The notes under the pieces are model-generated. The model worked only from the letters and a program-made list of their open reading frames with translations. It had not been told where the DNA came from and searched no databases. Shown in pieces: positions 43,705 through 51,846 of a stretch of DNA of 56,778 nt. The translations under genes were made by a program, and so were the position numbers. The stretch covers positions 1 through 56,778 of the forward strand of contig NZ_JAKEDU010000011.1 of the NCBI RefSeq assembly GCF_021462405.1. Reading direction: 5' to 3'. The DNA comes from Thermus tengchongensis (GTDB taxonomy: Bacteria; Deinococcota; Deinococci; Deinococcales; Thermaceae). Positions within the stretch are counted from its first letter, which is position 1, and each line of letters opens with the position of its first letter.

Positions 43705-44010
43705 TCACCCCTGGATCTCCTTGATGAGGATCTCCGTGTAGGGCTGGCGGTGCCCCTTCTTCCTGCGGTACTGGACCTTGGCCTTGAAGCGGGAGATGGT
43801 CACCTTCTTGCCCTTCCCGTGGCCCAGGACCTCGGCCACCACCTTGGCCCCCTCCACCACGGGAGCCCCCACCACCGCCTTCTCGCCCCCCAGGAGGAGG
43901 ACGGGAAGCTCCACCAGGCTTCCGGGCTCGGCCTCGAGCTTCTCCACCCGAAGCCTCAGCCCGGGCTCCACCCGGTACTGCTTGCCGCCGGTCTTGACGA
44001 TCGCGAACAT
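43705..44010 (-). CDS. rplU: 50S ribosomal protein L21
   Basis: 101 residues; FAIVKTGGKQYRVEPG at the N-terminus and FKAKVQYRRKKGHRQPYTEI near the end are L21 signatures. First gene of rplU-rpmA-obg-nadD-yqeK-lcp-rsfS. Its leader contains a hairpin with a short U run, which may serve feedback control. Confidence 0.97.
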   Translation of the reverse strand: MFAIVKTGGKQYRVEPGLRLRVEKLEAEPGSLVELPVLLLGGEKAVVGAPVVEGAKVVAEVLGHGKGKKVTISRFKAKVQYRRKKGHRQPYTEILIKEIQG

Positions 44011-44024
44011 GGCTTCCCCTTCCC

Positions 44025-44043
44025 AAAAGCCCCCGAAGGGGCT
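44025..44043 (-). promoter_or_regulatory. Terminator-like hairpin in the rplU leader
   Basis: Six-pair stem AGCCCC/GGGGCT (44028-44033 with 44038-44043), loop TTCG on the minus strand, then TTTT. It lies between the promoter and the rplU start, an attenuator position. Ribosomal protein leaders of L21 operons are known in other bacteria. Confidence 0.5.
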
Positions 44044-44054
44044 ACCGGCTTTCC

Positions 44055-44083
44055 ACTATACCCAACCCTGGGCCTTCCTTCAA
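44055..44083 (-). promoter_or_regulatory. Promoter of the rplU operon
   Basis: Minus-strand TTGAAG (plus-strand 44078-44083), 17-bp spacer, TATAGT (44055-44060). Transcription would start near 44048. Confidence 0.65.
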
Positions 44084-44098
44084 GCAAGGCCCCCCAGG

Positions 44099-46552
44099 CT
44101 ACCCTGCCGCCTCCGGCTTGGGCGACTTCAGGGCTTCCGCCACGAAGGCCGCCATCACCCCCAGCATGAGCCCCAGGGCCACCGCCAAGGCCAAAATGAG
44201 GCCCCGCTTGGGGGCCACCTTCTCGTAGACGGGATAGGCCGGGGCGATGACCTGGGCCAGGGCGTTCTGGGAGCTCGCCAGCTCGATCTGCAGGTCGGTT
44301 TTCTTCTGGGAAAGGGCCAGGTAGGCGTTCTTGGCCAGCTCCAAGGCCTGGCTGAGCCGGTCCTGCTCCACCTGGGCCCGGGCCACCCGCTCCTTGAGGA
44401 GGTTGATGCGGCTTTCCACCTGGGCAATACGGGCCTGAAGGGCCGCCCTCCGGGCCAAAAGCCTCGCCTCCTCCGCCTTAGCGTCGATGAGGGCCGAGCG
44501 CAGGCGTTGGTACTCGGGGTTGGGGTTGTCAAAGGCCAGGTCCTGCGCGGTGAGGTTGGCGATCTGGTCGTAGCGTGAACGGAAGGCTTCGTAGGCCGCC
44601 TTCTTGGTGTTGTATTCCAGAAGAATAGCCTCCTTTTCCCGCTCTTGAACGGCGATCTGGGTCCGCAGGCTCTGGATGCGGCGCTCGTACTCCTGGAGGT
44701 TGCGCTCCAGCGCCTGGCGCTCGGCTTCCAAAGCCGCCCGCTCGGCCTCGAGGGCCACCACCTGGTCCCGGAAGCGCAGGACATCCGGGCTCACCTCCCG
44801 AAGCCGCGTGTCCGGCTTCGCCGCCAACCGCTTCAGGTTCTCCGCATACCGGTAAACCGCATTGTAAATGTCCCGCGCCACGTCCAACTCCGTGGCCAAA
44901 CGCGCCCGCCTCGCCTCCTCCTCCGCTATCCGCTCCTGCAACGACTGCACCTGCGGCTCAAGCCGCGAGGCCTCGTCTTGCAAAGCCGCCTCTTCACGCT
45001 CCAAAGCCGCCAGATCGGCCCGAAGGTCCAAAGCGGTAAAGAGAAGCTTTTGATGGGTGGGGTTCAGCTCCTGGTTCCGCAACTTCAACCCCACCAAGGC
45101 CTGAAGATCTCCCCCACGGGCCAGGACCGCAGCCACCGCCGGATCCGCCACCACTTCCCTTTCCAAGGCCAGAAGCTTGGGCTCTTTAGCGAGTTCCGCT
45201 TCCGCTTCCGCAAGGCGCCTTTGGAGCACGGCTCGCTCCGTGGGGATCCTCTCAAGGCGCTGCCTGATCCCCGCCACCCGGTCGGTAAAGCCCCCCAGCT
45301 GCTGCTTCAACACCGCCAACTGGCTCTCACGCTGGTACGCCTGCCACGCAGCCTCCGCCGCCTTCAGCCGACCATCCGCCTCCCGGAGGCGCTCCGCCAC
45401 CAAAGCCTCCGCCTCCTTTACCGTCAAACCCGCCACCAGGTTCTCCAGCGATAGGCCCGGAAGCTCGGCCTTATACTCCTCCAGGCGGGCCTGCGCCTCC
45501 CGCAGCTGGGTTTCCCGGACAGCCAGCTCCTTGCGGATGCCCAGCAACCGGGATTGGGCGGAGGCAAAACCCTCCACATAAGCGCTGAGCTCTGCCTGCC
45601 ACACGGGAATGCGCTCACGCCCTTTGAACTTCTCTAAGGACTGGGCGGCGGCGGCATAGCTTTGCTGCGCTCTTTCCGTTTCCCGCTTCAGGTTGGCCTT
45701 GGCTGCCTCCAATTGCCTGCCGATGATGGCCAGCTGCTCGGGACTGGTGCCGATGGGCACCAAGGCGGCCTGCCTCCGGGCTTCCGCCCGCAGGGCCTCC
45801 ACCCTTCCCCGCACCGCCGCCAGGTCCCTATCCAGGGCCGAAAGCTCCTGGTCCAGGCTCACCCGCTCCCCCGTTTTGGCATCCAGCTCCGCCTTGTCCT
45901 GAGCCAAGGTGGTGGCGCGCTGAAAGGCCTCCCAGCGGCCCTGGGCCTCCCGGTAGGCCCTCTCCGCCGGGGCGATCTGCTCCTCCAGGGCTTGGAGGTT
46001 GGCCTCCAGGCGGGTCAAGGGAATGCGGTTCACTCGCTTGGTGACCGCCTCCGCCCACAGGTTGGCCGCCCGGGCCGCCACCTCGGGGGCAGGGGCCTCC
46101 ACCGTGAGGGAAGCCACCACCGGGGGCACCTGGCCCTGGGGCACCGCCTGCTGCCTGGGGGACTCGTTCTTGATCTTGAAGTCCTTCACCATCCGCTCCA
46201 GGCCCGGGGTGCTCCCCTGGTCCTGCCAGGCGGTGGGGAGCTTGCCCTCCCGCCTCAGGGCCTCCCAAACCTCCCGCGTCACCTCCTCGGAGAAGGCGAT
46301 GGCCTTCAGGCCCTCAAAGGTGAGGAGGTTTTGCCCCTGCACCTGGATGCGCTGCTCCAGCTGGGCCTGCACCTGCACCGGGGCCACGTTCACCGTGGCG
46401 GTGGAGGCGTAGCGGGGCTCGGCGATGAAGAAGGCGTAGATGAGGGCCACCACAGCCAAGACCAAGGGAAAAGCCCAAAGCAGACGGCGGTGCCGCCCGA
46501 GAATGGCCACCACGTCCCGAAGGGAAAGCTCGTCCTGAGGCGCCTGCAGCAT
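44099..46552 (-). CDS. Wzz-type polysaccharide co-polymerase with very long coiled coil
   Basis: 817 residues. N-terminal Wzz motif LRDVVAILGRHRRLLWAFPLVLAVVALIYAF with the first transmembrane helix (about 27-46), hundreds of residues of charged coiled coil with heptads of Leu and Ala, then a second helix near the C-terminus (about 783-803). No tyrosine-kinase domain or Walker motif is present. Such proteins set chain length and export of surface polysaccharide. The size is well above the usual 350-500 residues. TATACT ends nine bases before the ATG. Confidence 0.82.
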   Translation of the reverse strand: MLQAPQDELSLRDVVAILGRHRRLLWAFPLVLAVVALIYAFFIAEPRYASTATVNVAPVQVQAQLEQRIQVQGQNLLTFEGLKAIAFSEEVTREVWEALRREGKLPTAWQDQGSTPGLERMVKDFKIKNESPRQQAVPQGQVPPVVASLTVEAPAPEVAARAANLWAEAVTKRVNRIPLTRLEANLQALEEQIAPAERAYREAQGRWEAFQRATTLAQDKAELDAKTGERVSLDQELSALDRDLAAVRGRVEALRAEARRQAALVPIGTSPEQLAIIGRQLEAAKANLKRETERAQQSYAAAAQSLEKFKGRERIPVWQAELSAYVEGFASAQSRLLGIRKELAVRETQLREAQARLEEYKAELPGLSLENLVAGLTVKEAEALVAERLREADGRLKAAEAAWQAYQRESQLAVLKQQLGGFTDRVAGIRQRLERIPTERAVLQRRLAEAEAELAKEPKLLALEREVVADPAVAAVLARGGDLQALVGLKLRNQELNPTHQKLLFTALDLRADLAALEREEAALQDEASRLEPQVQSLQERIAEEEARRARLATELDVARDIYNAVYRYAENLKRLAAKPDTRLREVSPDVLRFRDQVVALEAERAALEAERQALERNLQEYERRIQSLRTQIAVQEREKEAILLEYNTKKAAYEAFRSRYDQIANLTAQDLAFDNPNPEYQRLRSALIDAKAEEARLLARRAALQARIAQVESRINLLKERVARAQVEQDRLSQALELAKNAYLALSQKKTDLQIELASSQNALAQVIAPAYPVYEKVAPKRGLILALAVALGLMLGVMAAFVAEALKSPKPEAAG

Positions 46553-46561
46553 ACTCGGGCC

Positions 46562-46567
46562 AGTATA
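46562..46567 (-). promoter_or_regulatory. -10 box before the Wzz-like gene
   Basis: TATACT on the minus strand, nine bases before the ATG, between the sugar-transferase stop and the Wzz-like gene. Confidence 0.4.
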
Positions 46568-46570
46568 CCC

Positions 46571-48013
46571 TTAGTGGGCACCCTTGCGCGTCAGAAGCAC
46601 CCAGACCGTACGGGCCAGAATATAAAAGTCCAGCCAAAGGGACCAGTTGCGAACGTAATACGCTTCTAGGGCCACCCTGTCAGCAAATTCAAGTTGATTC
46701 CTCCCCATTACCTGCCATGGTCCCGTTATCCCTGGACGCACACTTTCATACAGCTTCGCAAGAGGACCATAATATGTCTCGAGCTCTTCCTTAAAAGCTG
46801 GGCGAGGTCCTACCAAACTCATATCCCCGCGTATTACGTTCCACAGTTGGGGTAGCTCGTCCAAACTCGCTTTACGCAAAACCTTGCCTATCACCGGCAA
46901 CACCCTCGGGTCGTTTTTTAGTTTGCGAAATCTTTCCCATTCTTCCTTGGCTTTGGGGTCTTCTTCTAGAAGAACTTTCAGCCTCTCCTCCGCATCTAAA
47001 TACATGGTGCGCAACTTCCAAATACGAAAGGGCTTGCCCCCGTAGCCAATGCGCTCTTGGAAAAACAAGAAGGGTCCTCTGTCCACGAGGATAATCAGAA
47101 GGCCCAGTATGGCCATGAGGGGCAGGCTAAGCAGAAACAAGGGCACACTCAAACTCAAATCTAAAACACGCTTTGTCAATTGATTGCGGCGTAAAAGCAA
47201 ATTCTTCTTAATCTCCAGCCCCAAAGTACCTCCCAAATCGCGCGCAGAGACCCAGAGGCTTTGCATCTCCAAAAGGTCCGGCACCAAGATCACCTGCGGA
47301 AAGGAGAGGCCTTCCAGGACTTCCAATAAGCGCCTCCTGCCCACCCCCGGCATGGCCAAGACGGCCGTCCTCACCCCCCGCCGGGCCCACGCTTCCGCTT
47401 CCGCCAAGGTCCCCAAGACGGGCAGGCCCTCCACCTCCTTCTCCCGCTTTGCGGGGTCGTCGTCCAGGAAACCCACGGGCCTCAGCCCCAAGGCCTTTTC
47501 CCGCAGGAGGGCCTGGGCCACCAACGCCCCCGTCTTGCCCGCCCCCAGGATAAGGACCGGCGTTCCCCAAAGGCCCAGGCGCACGAGCCCCTCCCTCATC
47601 AGTGCTTCAGCTAAGGGGGGCAGGACCAGGGCAAAGGCAAAGGCAAAGGCCAGGACCCCTCGAGACCACCCCTCCCGCAGAAACAGCCATTCCCAGGCGA
47701 TGAGGGCCAGGAACATGAGCAAGGTCACCTGCACCTTCCGGCGCATCCGCTCCACCGGGGGAAGCCCGTACCCGGGGTAGAGGCCCGCCAGGGCGTAGCC
47801 CAGGGGGAAGAGGAGAAGGGCCAAGGCAAGGGAACCCGGGATTTGGGGGGGCACCTTGGCGGGCAGAAATGCATCTAAGGCCAGCCGCAGAGTGTAGCCG
47901 AGCAAAAGGGAAAGCTCCAGGGCCAGAAGGTCCGCCACCAGCAGTCCCAAAAGCGGGGCCACCCGCCTCACGATCCCAAAGCGCTCCGCCAAAGGCGCCC
48001 TCCGAGGCGCCAT
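46571..48013 (-). CDS. Undecaprenyl-phosphate sugar phosphotransferase (WbaP/EpsE-like)
   Basis: 480 residues. The N-terminal half has four or five transmembrane helices and a Rossmann region (VLILGAGKTGALVAQALL, about 150-170). The C-terminal half is the bacterial sugar transferase domain: KRVLDLSLSVPLFL, KPFRIWKLRTM, RKASLDELPQLWNVIRGDMSLVGPRP. It starts polymer synthesis by putting sugar-1-phosphate on undecaprenyl phosphate. ATG 48013 overlaps the upstream stop (TGATG); ATG 48034 is an alternative. The C-terminal half is clearly AT-richer than the N-terminal half. Confidence 0.88.
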   Translation of the reverse strand: MAPRRAPLAERFGIVRRVAPLLGLLVADLLALELSLLLGYTLRLALDAFLPAKVPPQIPGSLALALLLFPLGYALAGLYPGYGLPPVERMRRKVQVTLLMFLALIAWEWLFLREGWSRGVLAFAFAFALVLPPLAEALMREGLVRLGLWGTPVLILGAGKTGALVAQALLREKALGLRPVGFLDDDPAKREKEVEGLPVLGTLAEAEAWARRGVRTAVLAMPGVGRRRLLEVLEGLSFPQVILVPDLLEMQSLWVSARDLGGTLGLEIKKNLLLRRNQLTKRVLDLSLSVPLFLLSLPLMAILGLLIILVDRGPFLFFQERIGYGGKPFRIWKLRTMYLDAEERLKVLLEEDPKAKEEWERFRKLKNDPRVLPVIGKVLRKASLDELPQLWNVIRGDMSLVGPRPAFKEELETYYGPLAKLYESVRPGITGPWQVMGRNQLEFADRVALEAYYVRNWSLWLDFYILARTVWVLLTRKGAH

Positions 48014-49173
48014 CACAACCGGTCCCTGCTGCATGCTTCCAGCACCTCCCCATAGAAGGCCAGGGTTTCCTGTACCATCCTCTCCACGGTGAAACCCGAA
48101 GCCTTTTTTCGGCTCTCCTCCCCCATCCTTCGCCGCAGGGCTGGATCTGCCGCTAGAATGCCCATGAAACGGGCCAGGGATACAGCGTCGCCAACCGGAT
48201 AGATAAACCCATTAACCCCTTGCGTAACGATATCCGTAGCCCATCCCACCGGGGTGGTGAGTATGGGTAAGCCCGCACCGGCAGCCTCCAACAGCACAAT
48301 GCCCGCCGATTCATAAGCGCTAGAGAGCACGAAGGCGTCAAATCCGCGCATGGCCAAACGCCCCTCCTGATAGCCCAGGAAAAGCGTGGCGTGCGCAATC
48401 TCGAGGTCCTTGGCCATGGCCTCGAGGGAGGGGCGAAGGGGCCCATCCCCCACGAGCACCAGCTTAGCCCTTCCCGGGAAGCGAGGGACAAACTCGGCAA
48501 AAGCCCTTAGGGCCACCTCAGGGGCCTTTTGAAGGTCCAAGCGCCCTACAAAGCCGAAGACCACCTCGTCCCCTTGGAGGCCCCAGGAACGGCGGAGGAA
48601 CTCTCGCTCGACCGGGGATGGGGGCTCTAGGGATAAACCAGCTGGCGGAATGATCCTGAAGGGCACCTTGGAAAACCCTAGGCGCTCGTACTCCCGGTGC
48701 TCATAGGTTGAACCCAGGATGAAGCCATCGGTAAGGCGGGCTAGGGCGCTTTCTGCTGCGGTGTAAAGCCACCTCTCTGCGGGTTTTAGGTAGGGGGACA
48801 GCGTTACAAACGCATGCGGGTTGTACACTACCTTAGACCGAGGGAAAGCCAGCTTAAGAAGGCGCACCAGAGCACCCCCCTTGGAGCTGTGCCCGTGGAC
48901 GATGTCAAAGGGGCCGCGACGCAGGGCATACCCCACCAGCCCCGCCCAAGCCCGCAGGTCTGAAGGATGGGGAGAACGACGCATAGGGATCTCCACAAGG
49001 GAAACCCCCGCCTCCCGCAGGGCGTTCAGAGCCTCCAACATAAAGGCGTCCGCCCGCAGGAGGGAGTAGGCCAAGTGGTTCTCTACCCCCTCCCTCGCAA
49101 GCCCGGGCAACAACTGCGCCACGTGCCGGGCCGTTCCACCCGCAGTAGCTTCCAAGATGTGAAGCACTCGCAT
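48013..49173 (-). CDS. Glycosyltransferase family 4 protein
   Basis: 386 residues, GT-B fold. N-terminal RVLHILEATAGGTARHVAQL, and the retaining GT4 motif ESAGIVLLE (Glu-x7-Glu) after GRLDLQKAP and GDGPLRPSLEAMA. It adds a sugar to the lipid-linked repeat unit; donor unknown. The ATG overlaps the stop of the upstream gene (TAATG). Downstream is the sugar phosphotransferase. Confidence 0.85.
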   Translation of the reverse strand: MRVLHILEATAGGTARHVAQLLPGLAREGVENHLAYSLLRADAFMLEALNALREAGVSLVEIPMRRSPHPSDLRAWAGLVGYALRRGPFDIVHGHSSKGGALVRLLKLAFPRSKVVYNPHAFVTLSPYLKPAERWLYTAAESALARLTDGFILGSTYEHREYERLGFSKVPFRIIPPAGLSLEPPSPVEREFLRRSWGLQGDEVVFGFVGRLDLQKAPEVALRAFAEFVPRFPGRAKLVLVGDGPLRPSLEAMAKDLEIAHATLFLGYQEGRLAMRGFDAFVLSSAYESAGIVLLEAAGAGLPILTTPVGWATDIVTQGVNGFIYPVGDAVSLARFMGILAADPALRRRMGEESRKKASGFTVERMVQETLAFYGEVLEACSRDRL

Positions 49174-49976
49174 TATAGCCACCCGCGCCACCTTGCCAAA
49201 CGCCTTTTCAAGAACTGCACCACAGGTACAGGCACGGCTAAAAGAATGATGCTTTTCATCAAGCCAAGCCAGCTTTCTTTGTAGCGAGGCTCAAAGTACT
49301 TCAACATAACCTTTATTCGGCTCAAAATCTGCCGCCTACGCTTGGTCAGCGAAATACCCCTTGGATTCACGTGGTATGTCAGCACCACGTCGGGCAGGTT
49401 AGCAACTTTGTAACGCTTGGTCAGTCTGAAAAACAGCTCATAATCCTCAGCCGCAGGAAAATGCTCGGAGTAAAAACCCACCTCCTGAAGGGCGGACGAC
49501 CGCAACATCACCGCTGGATGAATGAAGCAGCTTCTAGCATGCATAATTCGGCTAATTTCTTCGTGGCTCGTCGGGAACTTTTCGGGGAACAATTCAACGC
49601 CGCTGTCATCCACAAATCGCACCTGGCCCCCAACAAGGGCGTATTCTTGGTTTTTTTCTAGAAAATCTCTCTGCTTGAAAAACCTTCCCGGATAGCAAAG
49701 GTCGCCTGCATCCAAGCGAGCCACATAACGGTAACCCCTTTGTAGAATCCAACTTAAACCATAATTGAGCGCGTGTTCTATGCCCATGTTTGCATCTAAC
49801 CGTAAGACAAACCCTCGGTGCGGCTGAGGAAGCCCCCTCAACTGAATCGGGGGATCGCTCCCGTCGTCCACCACTACGACATCGAGGGGAAAGTTCTCGT
49901 CTATGGAAGCTAGGCTGCGCTCGAGACCTTCCTGGTTGTTATATACGGGGATTAAAACAGCTATGTCAGGTCTCAT
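49173..49976 (-). CDS. Glycosyltransferase family 2 protein
   Basis: 267 residues, GT-A fold: VLIPVYNNQEGLERSLASI, the metal/nucleotide VVVDDGSD, RLDAGDLCYPGRF and the catalytic AAEDYELFFRL. It probably transfers a sugar to the growing repeat unit. AT-richer than the core genome. It starts 10 bases after the epsG-like gene. Confidence 0.85.
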   Translation of the reverse strand: MRPDIAVLIPVYNNQEGLERSLASIDENFPLDVVVVDDGSDPPIQLRGLPQPHRGFVLRLDANMGIEHALNYGLSWILQRGYRYVARLDAGDLCYPGRFFKQRDFLEKNQEYALVGGQVRFVDDSGVELFPEKFPTSHEEISRIMHARSCFIHPAVMLRSSALQEVGFYSEHFPAAEDYELFFRLTKRYKVANLPDVVLTYHVNPRGISLTKRRRQILSRIKVMLKYFEPRYKESWLGLMKSIILLAVPVPVVQFLKRRLARWRGWL

Positions 49977-49985
49977 GGCGACCCC

Positions 49986-51047
49986 TCAGGGATTGTAGTT
50001 GAAAACCGTCCTATACGGCAAGAAGGGTGTTAACGTACCCGTCAGCTGGCCATCGTAATCGGAAAGGAAATTCCTGTACAAGAAGAAGCAACTTGCTATA
50101 CCTGCTAGGGTCAAACCTAACCAAAAGGCTTTAGAGGGGGCTAGTCCGTTACGATCAAGCCAGCGTAAAAGAACTAGGGGGATACTAGCAGCCAATATGT
50201 CCAGGATGCGCAATCCGGCGTAGGAGAAAAGAGCAAGACCTTGCCCCAAAAGGGTTAGCATAAGCAGCAAGGTCGCTACCTTCATTCTCCGTACATCAAA
50301 TGGCATAATGAATCCAAAAAGGATTGTAGTGACTGCAAACGAGCGGGACAAGCCCGACCACACGGATGGTGAGGCGTAATCCGCATATAGAAATAGCTTT
50401 GCTTCCAAATACTCCTGCCTACTTACCGCTAAAAGAAGCAGCCCAACCAAAAAGACCGTCGCTCCAGCCACAACTGCCGGCCTTTTCAAGTTTATTTCCA
50501 ATAGAAAGAGCAAAAGGGCGATAACAGCAGCAGAGTAGTGGAACAAAGTGGCTGTCAAACTAAGAACAACATATGCCCAAAACTTTCCTCGCCTTAAGGC
50601 TTGCCACCCCAATAAAATGAAGGTAAAAGCAAGCCCAAAGCGAACAGCGTTCATACCCAGCTGATACACAAAAGCAGGGAAAAGGTAAAGGAAAAAGACT
50701 TTTTGTTCTGTTTTGTCGGCTCTCATGTAAAAGAGAGTCAACATAGCCATAAAGAGCAACCCAATGGCACGTACCGACCAGACCTCAGATTGGGTTATAT
50801 GCAAGAAAATTTTCGAAACCGCTACAAAGGCAGGCTCCCACCCGCTAAGGAAAAGAGATTGCTCACCCCTTAAAAGTTGCCCCAGCAACTGCTCATAGAT
50901 TCCAAAGGTATCAGTACCGCTGTAGCGTATTACAATTACGATTGTTACATAAAGAAGGGCAGGCAGGAAAACCAACTTACTCCGCAAGCCCATATACCAC
51001 AGCATCGCACCCCAATAACTCAGCAACCACCCAGCAATGTACACCAC
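49986..51047 (-). CDS. EpsG-like polysaccharide polymerase
   Basis: 353 residues with about ten transmembrane helices. The layout (RYSGTDTFGIYEQL near the start, GMNAVRFGLAFTFILLGW, FHYSAAVIALLLFL) matches the EpsG family, which polymerises exopolysaccharide repeat units. GTG start with a GGGAGGTG ribosome site. One of the AT-richest genes in the window: for example 26 G or C of 60 bases at 50641-50700. Confidence 0.78.
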   Translation of the reverse strand: MVYIAGWLLSYWGAMLWYMGLRSKLVFLPALLYVTIVIVIRYSGTDTFGIYEQLLGQLLRGEQSLFLSGWEPAFVAVSKIFLHITQSEVWSVRAIGLLFMAMLTLFYMRADKTEQKVFFLYLFPAFVYQLGMNAVRFGLAFTFILLGWQALRRGKFWAYVVLSLTATLFHYSAAVIALLLFLLEINLKRPAVVAGATVFLVGLLLLAVSRQEYLEAKLFLYADYASPSVWSGLSRSFAVTTILFGFIMPFDVRRMKVATLLLMLTLLGQGLALFSYAGLRILDILAASIPLVLLRWLDRNGLAPSKAFWLGLTLAGIASCFFLYRNFLSDYDGQLTGTLTPFLPYRTVFNYNP

Positions 51048-51348
51048 GCAGCACCTCCCTATTGAACCTACCTAGCCGTACCGCCAATAAGCGCACCATG
51101 CATGGGTGCGGGCACTGCCCCTCGACAGGAAAGTAAAGTATAAGCTTCCATCACCAGCGGCTGTCGTAAAAGTCCCCCACCACACCTTACGCGGCCCTCG
51201 CCAGCCGCTTCACCAGCAAGCGTAGCATGCCCAAGTACAACCACGCCTCGCTGACGGAAGGATGCTGCTCGTAATCCTTGCTCAACCTCCGGTTCCTCCC
51301 CAACCACGCCAACGTCCGCCCCATCCCCCACCGCTTGGGCAACGGCTT

Positions 51349-51364
51349 GGTCACGGGCATAGCC
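51349..51364. repeat. 16-bp sequence shared with the IS1634-family transposase
   Basis: GGTCACGGGCATAGCC, matching 55823-55838 (GGTCACGGGCGTAGCC) in 15 of 16 bases, although the two transposases are unrelated. Confidence 0.45.
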
Positions 51365-51431
51365 TGGCGTAAGGAGGGCGAACGTACGCCCAGAGCATCC
51401 TCCCCCCGGTATCCACCACCACCTGGCGTTG

Positions 51432-51452
51432 CAAGCTAGCCTTCGGCTGACC
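51432..51452. repeat. 21-bp direct repeat with AGCC-TTC-GGCT palindrome, copy 1
   Basis: Identical to 51615-51635. It interrupts the transposase between the KGR and QVVVDT regions. Confidence 0.65.
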
Positions 51453-51614
51453 CGCCCCTTCACCCTCTTGGCCCCGTCGTTGCCTCGGGGCCCCCCTTTT
51501 CCGTGGTCTTCACCGATTGGCTGTCCACCACCAGGGCGCTGGGAGAGGCATACCGCCTTTCTCTCTCCCGGTCCCGCCGGACCAGGGCCTGAGCTGCCCT
51601 CTCCCAAACCCTTA

Positions 51615-51635
51615 CAAGCTAGCCTTCGGCTGACC
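51615..51635. repeat. 21-bp direct repeat with AGCC-TTC-GGCT palindrome, copy 2
   Basis: Identical to 51432-51452, also inside the transposase gene, between FRKGQK and the GLWER-like region. Confidence 0.65.
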
Positions 51636-51667
51636 TTTTTGCCCCTTGCGGAAGTAGTTGCGGTTCC

Positions 51668-51689
51668 TTTGGGGTGGGGGCCCCAAAGA
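51668..51689. repeat. 22-bp palindromic repeat TTTGGGG..CCCCAAA, copy 1
   Basis: Identical to 54678-54699, which lies in a different, unrelated transposase gene of opposite orientation. Confidence 0.6.
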
Positions 51690-51846
51690 CGATCTCTCGG
51701 CGAGGCACCTTGGCGGGGCGACCCCCGGGCTTGGGAGCGGGGATCAGGGGCTCAAGGATGGCCCATTCCTCATCGCTGAGGTCGCTGGGGTGGGATGGGC
51801 GTGTCCTCTGCGCCCTTCAAGGGTGCAAGACTTTTACAACCGTCTC

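Larger units (their letters stand above)
51187..51800 (-). pseudogene. IS5-family transposase, internally deleted and interrupted
   Basis: In three frames one can read DEEWAILEPLIPAPKPGGRP, then ALVVDSQSVKTTEKGGP (first catalytic Asp), then [19 protein letters not shown] and [20 protein letters not shown]. The stretches between are missing or replaced by short palindromic sequences: a TTTGGGG/CCCCAAA unit at 51668-51689 and two copies of a 21-bp unit at 51432-51452 and 51615-51635. It cannot be functional. Confidence 0.8.
51159..51844 (-). mobile_element. IS5-family element, decayed
   Basis: Imperfect inverted ends GGCTGTCGTAAAAGTC (51159-51174) and GACTTTTACAACCGTC (51829-51844) bound a shortened transposase gene. 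At 686 bp it lacks part of the usual length. It lies between the EpsG-like gene and a glycosyltransferase gene, whose stop codon (51847) it nearly touches. Confidence 0.75.

Noticed and set aside
51187..51800. CRISPR-like direct repeats in the IS5 relic
   Set aside because: Only two copies of a 21-bp repeat 162 bases apart, inside a transposase gene, and no spacer pattern. No CRISPR array was found anywhere in the window.
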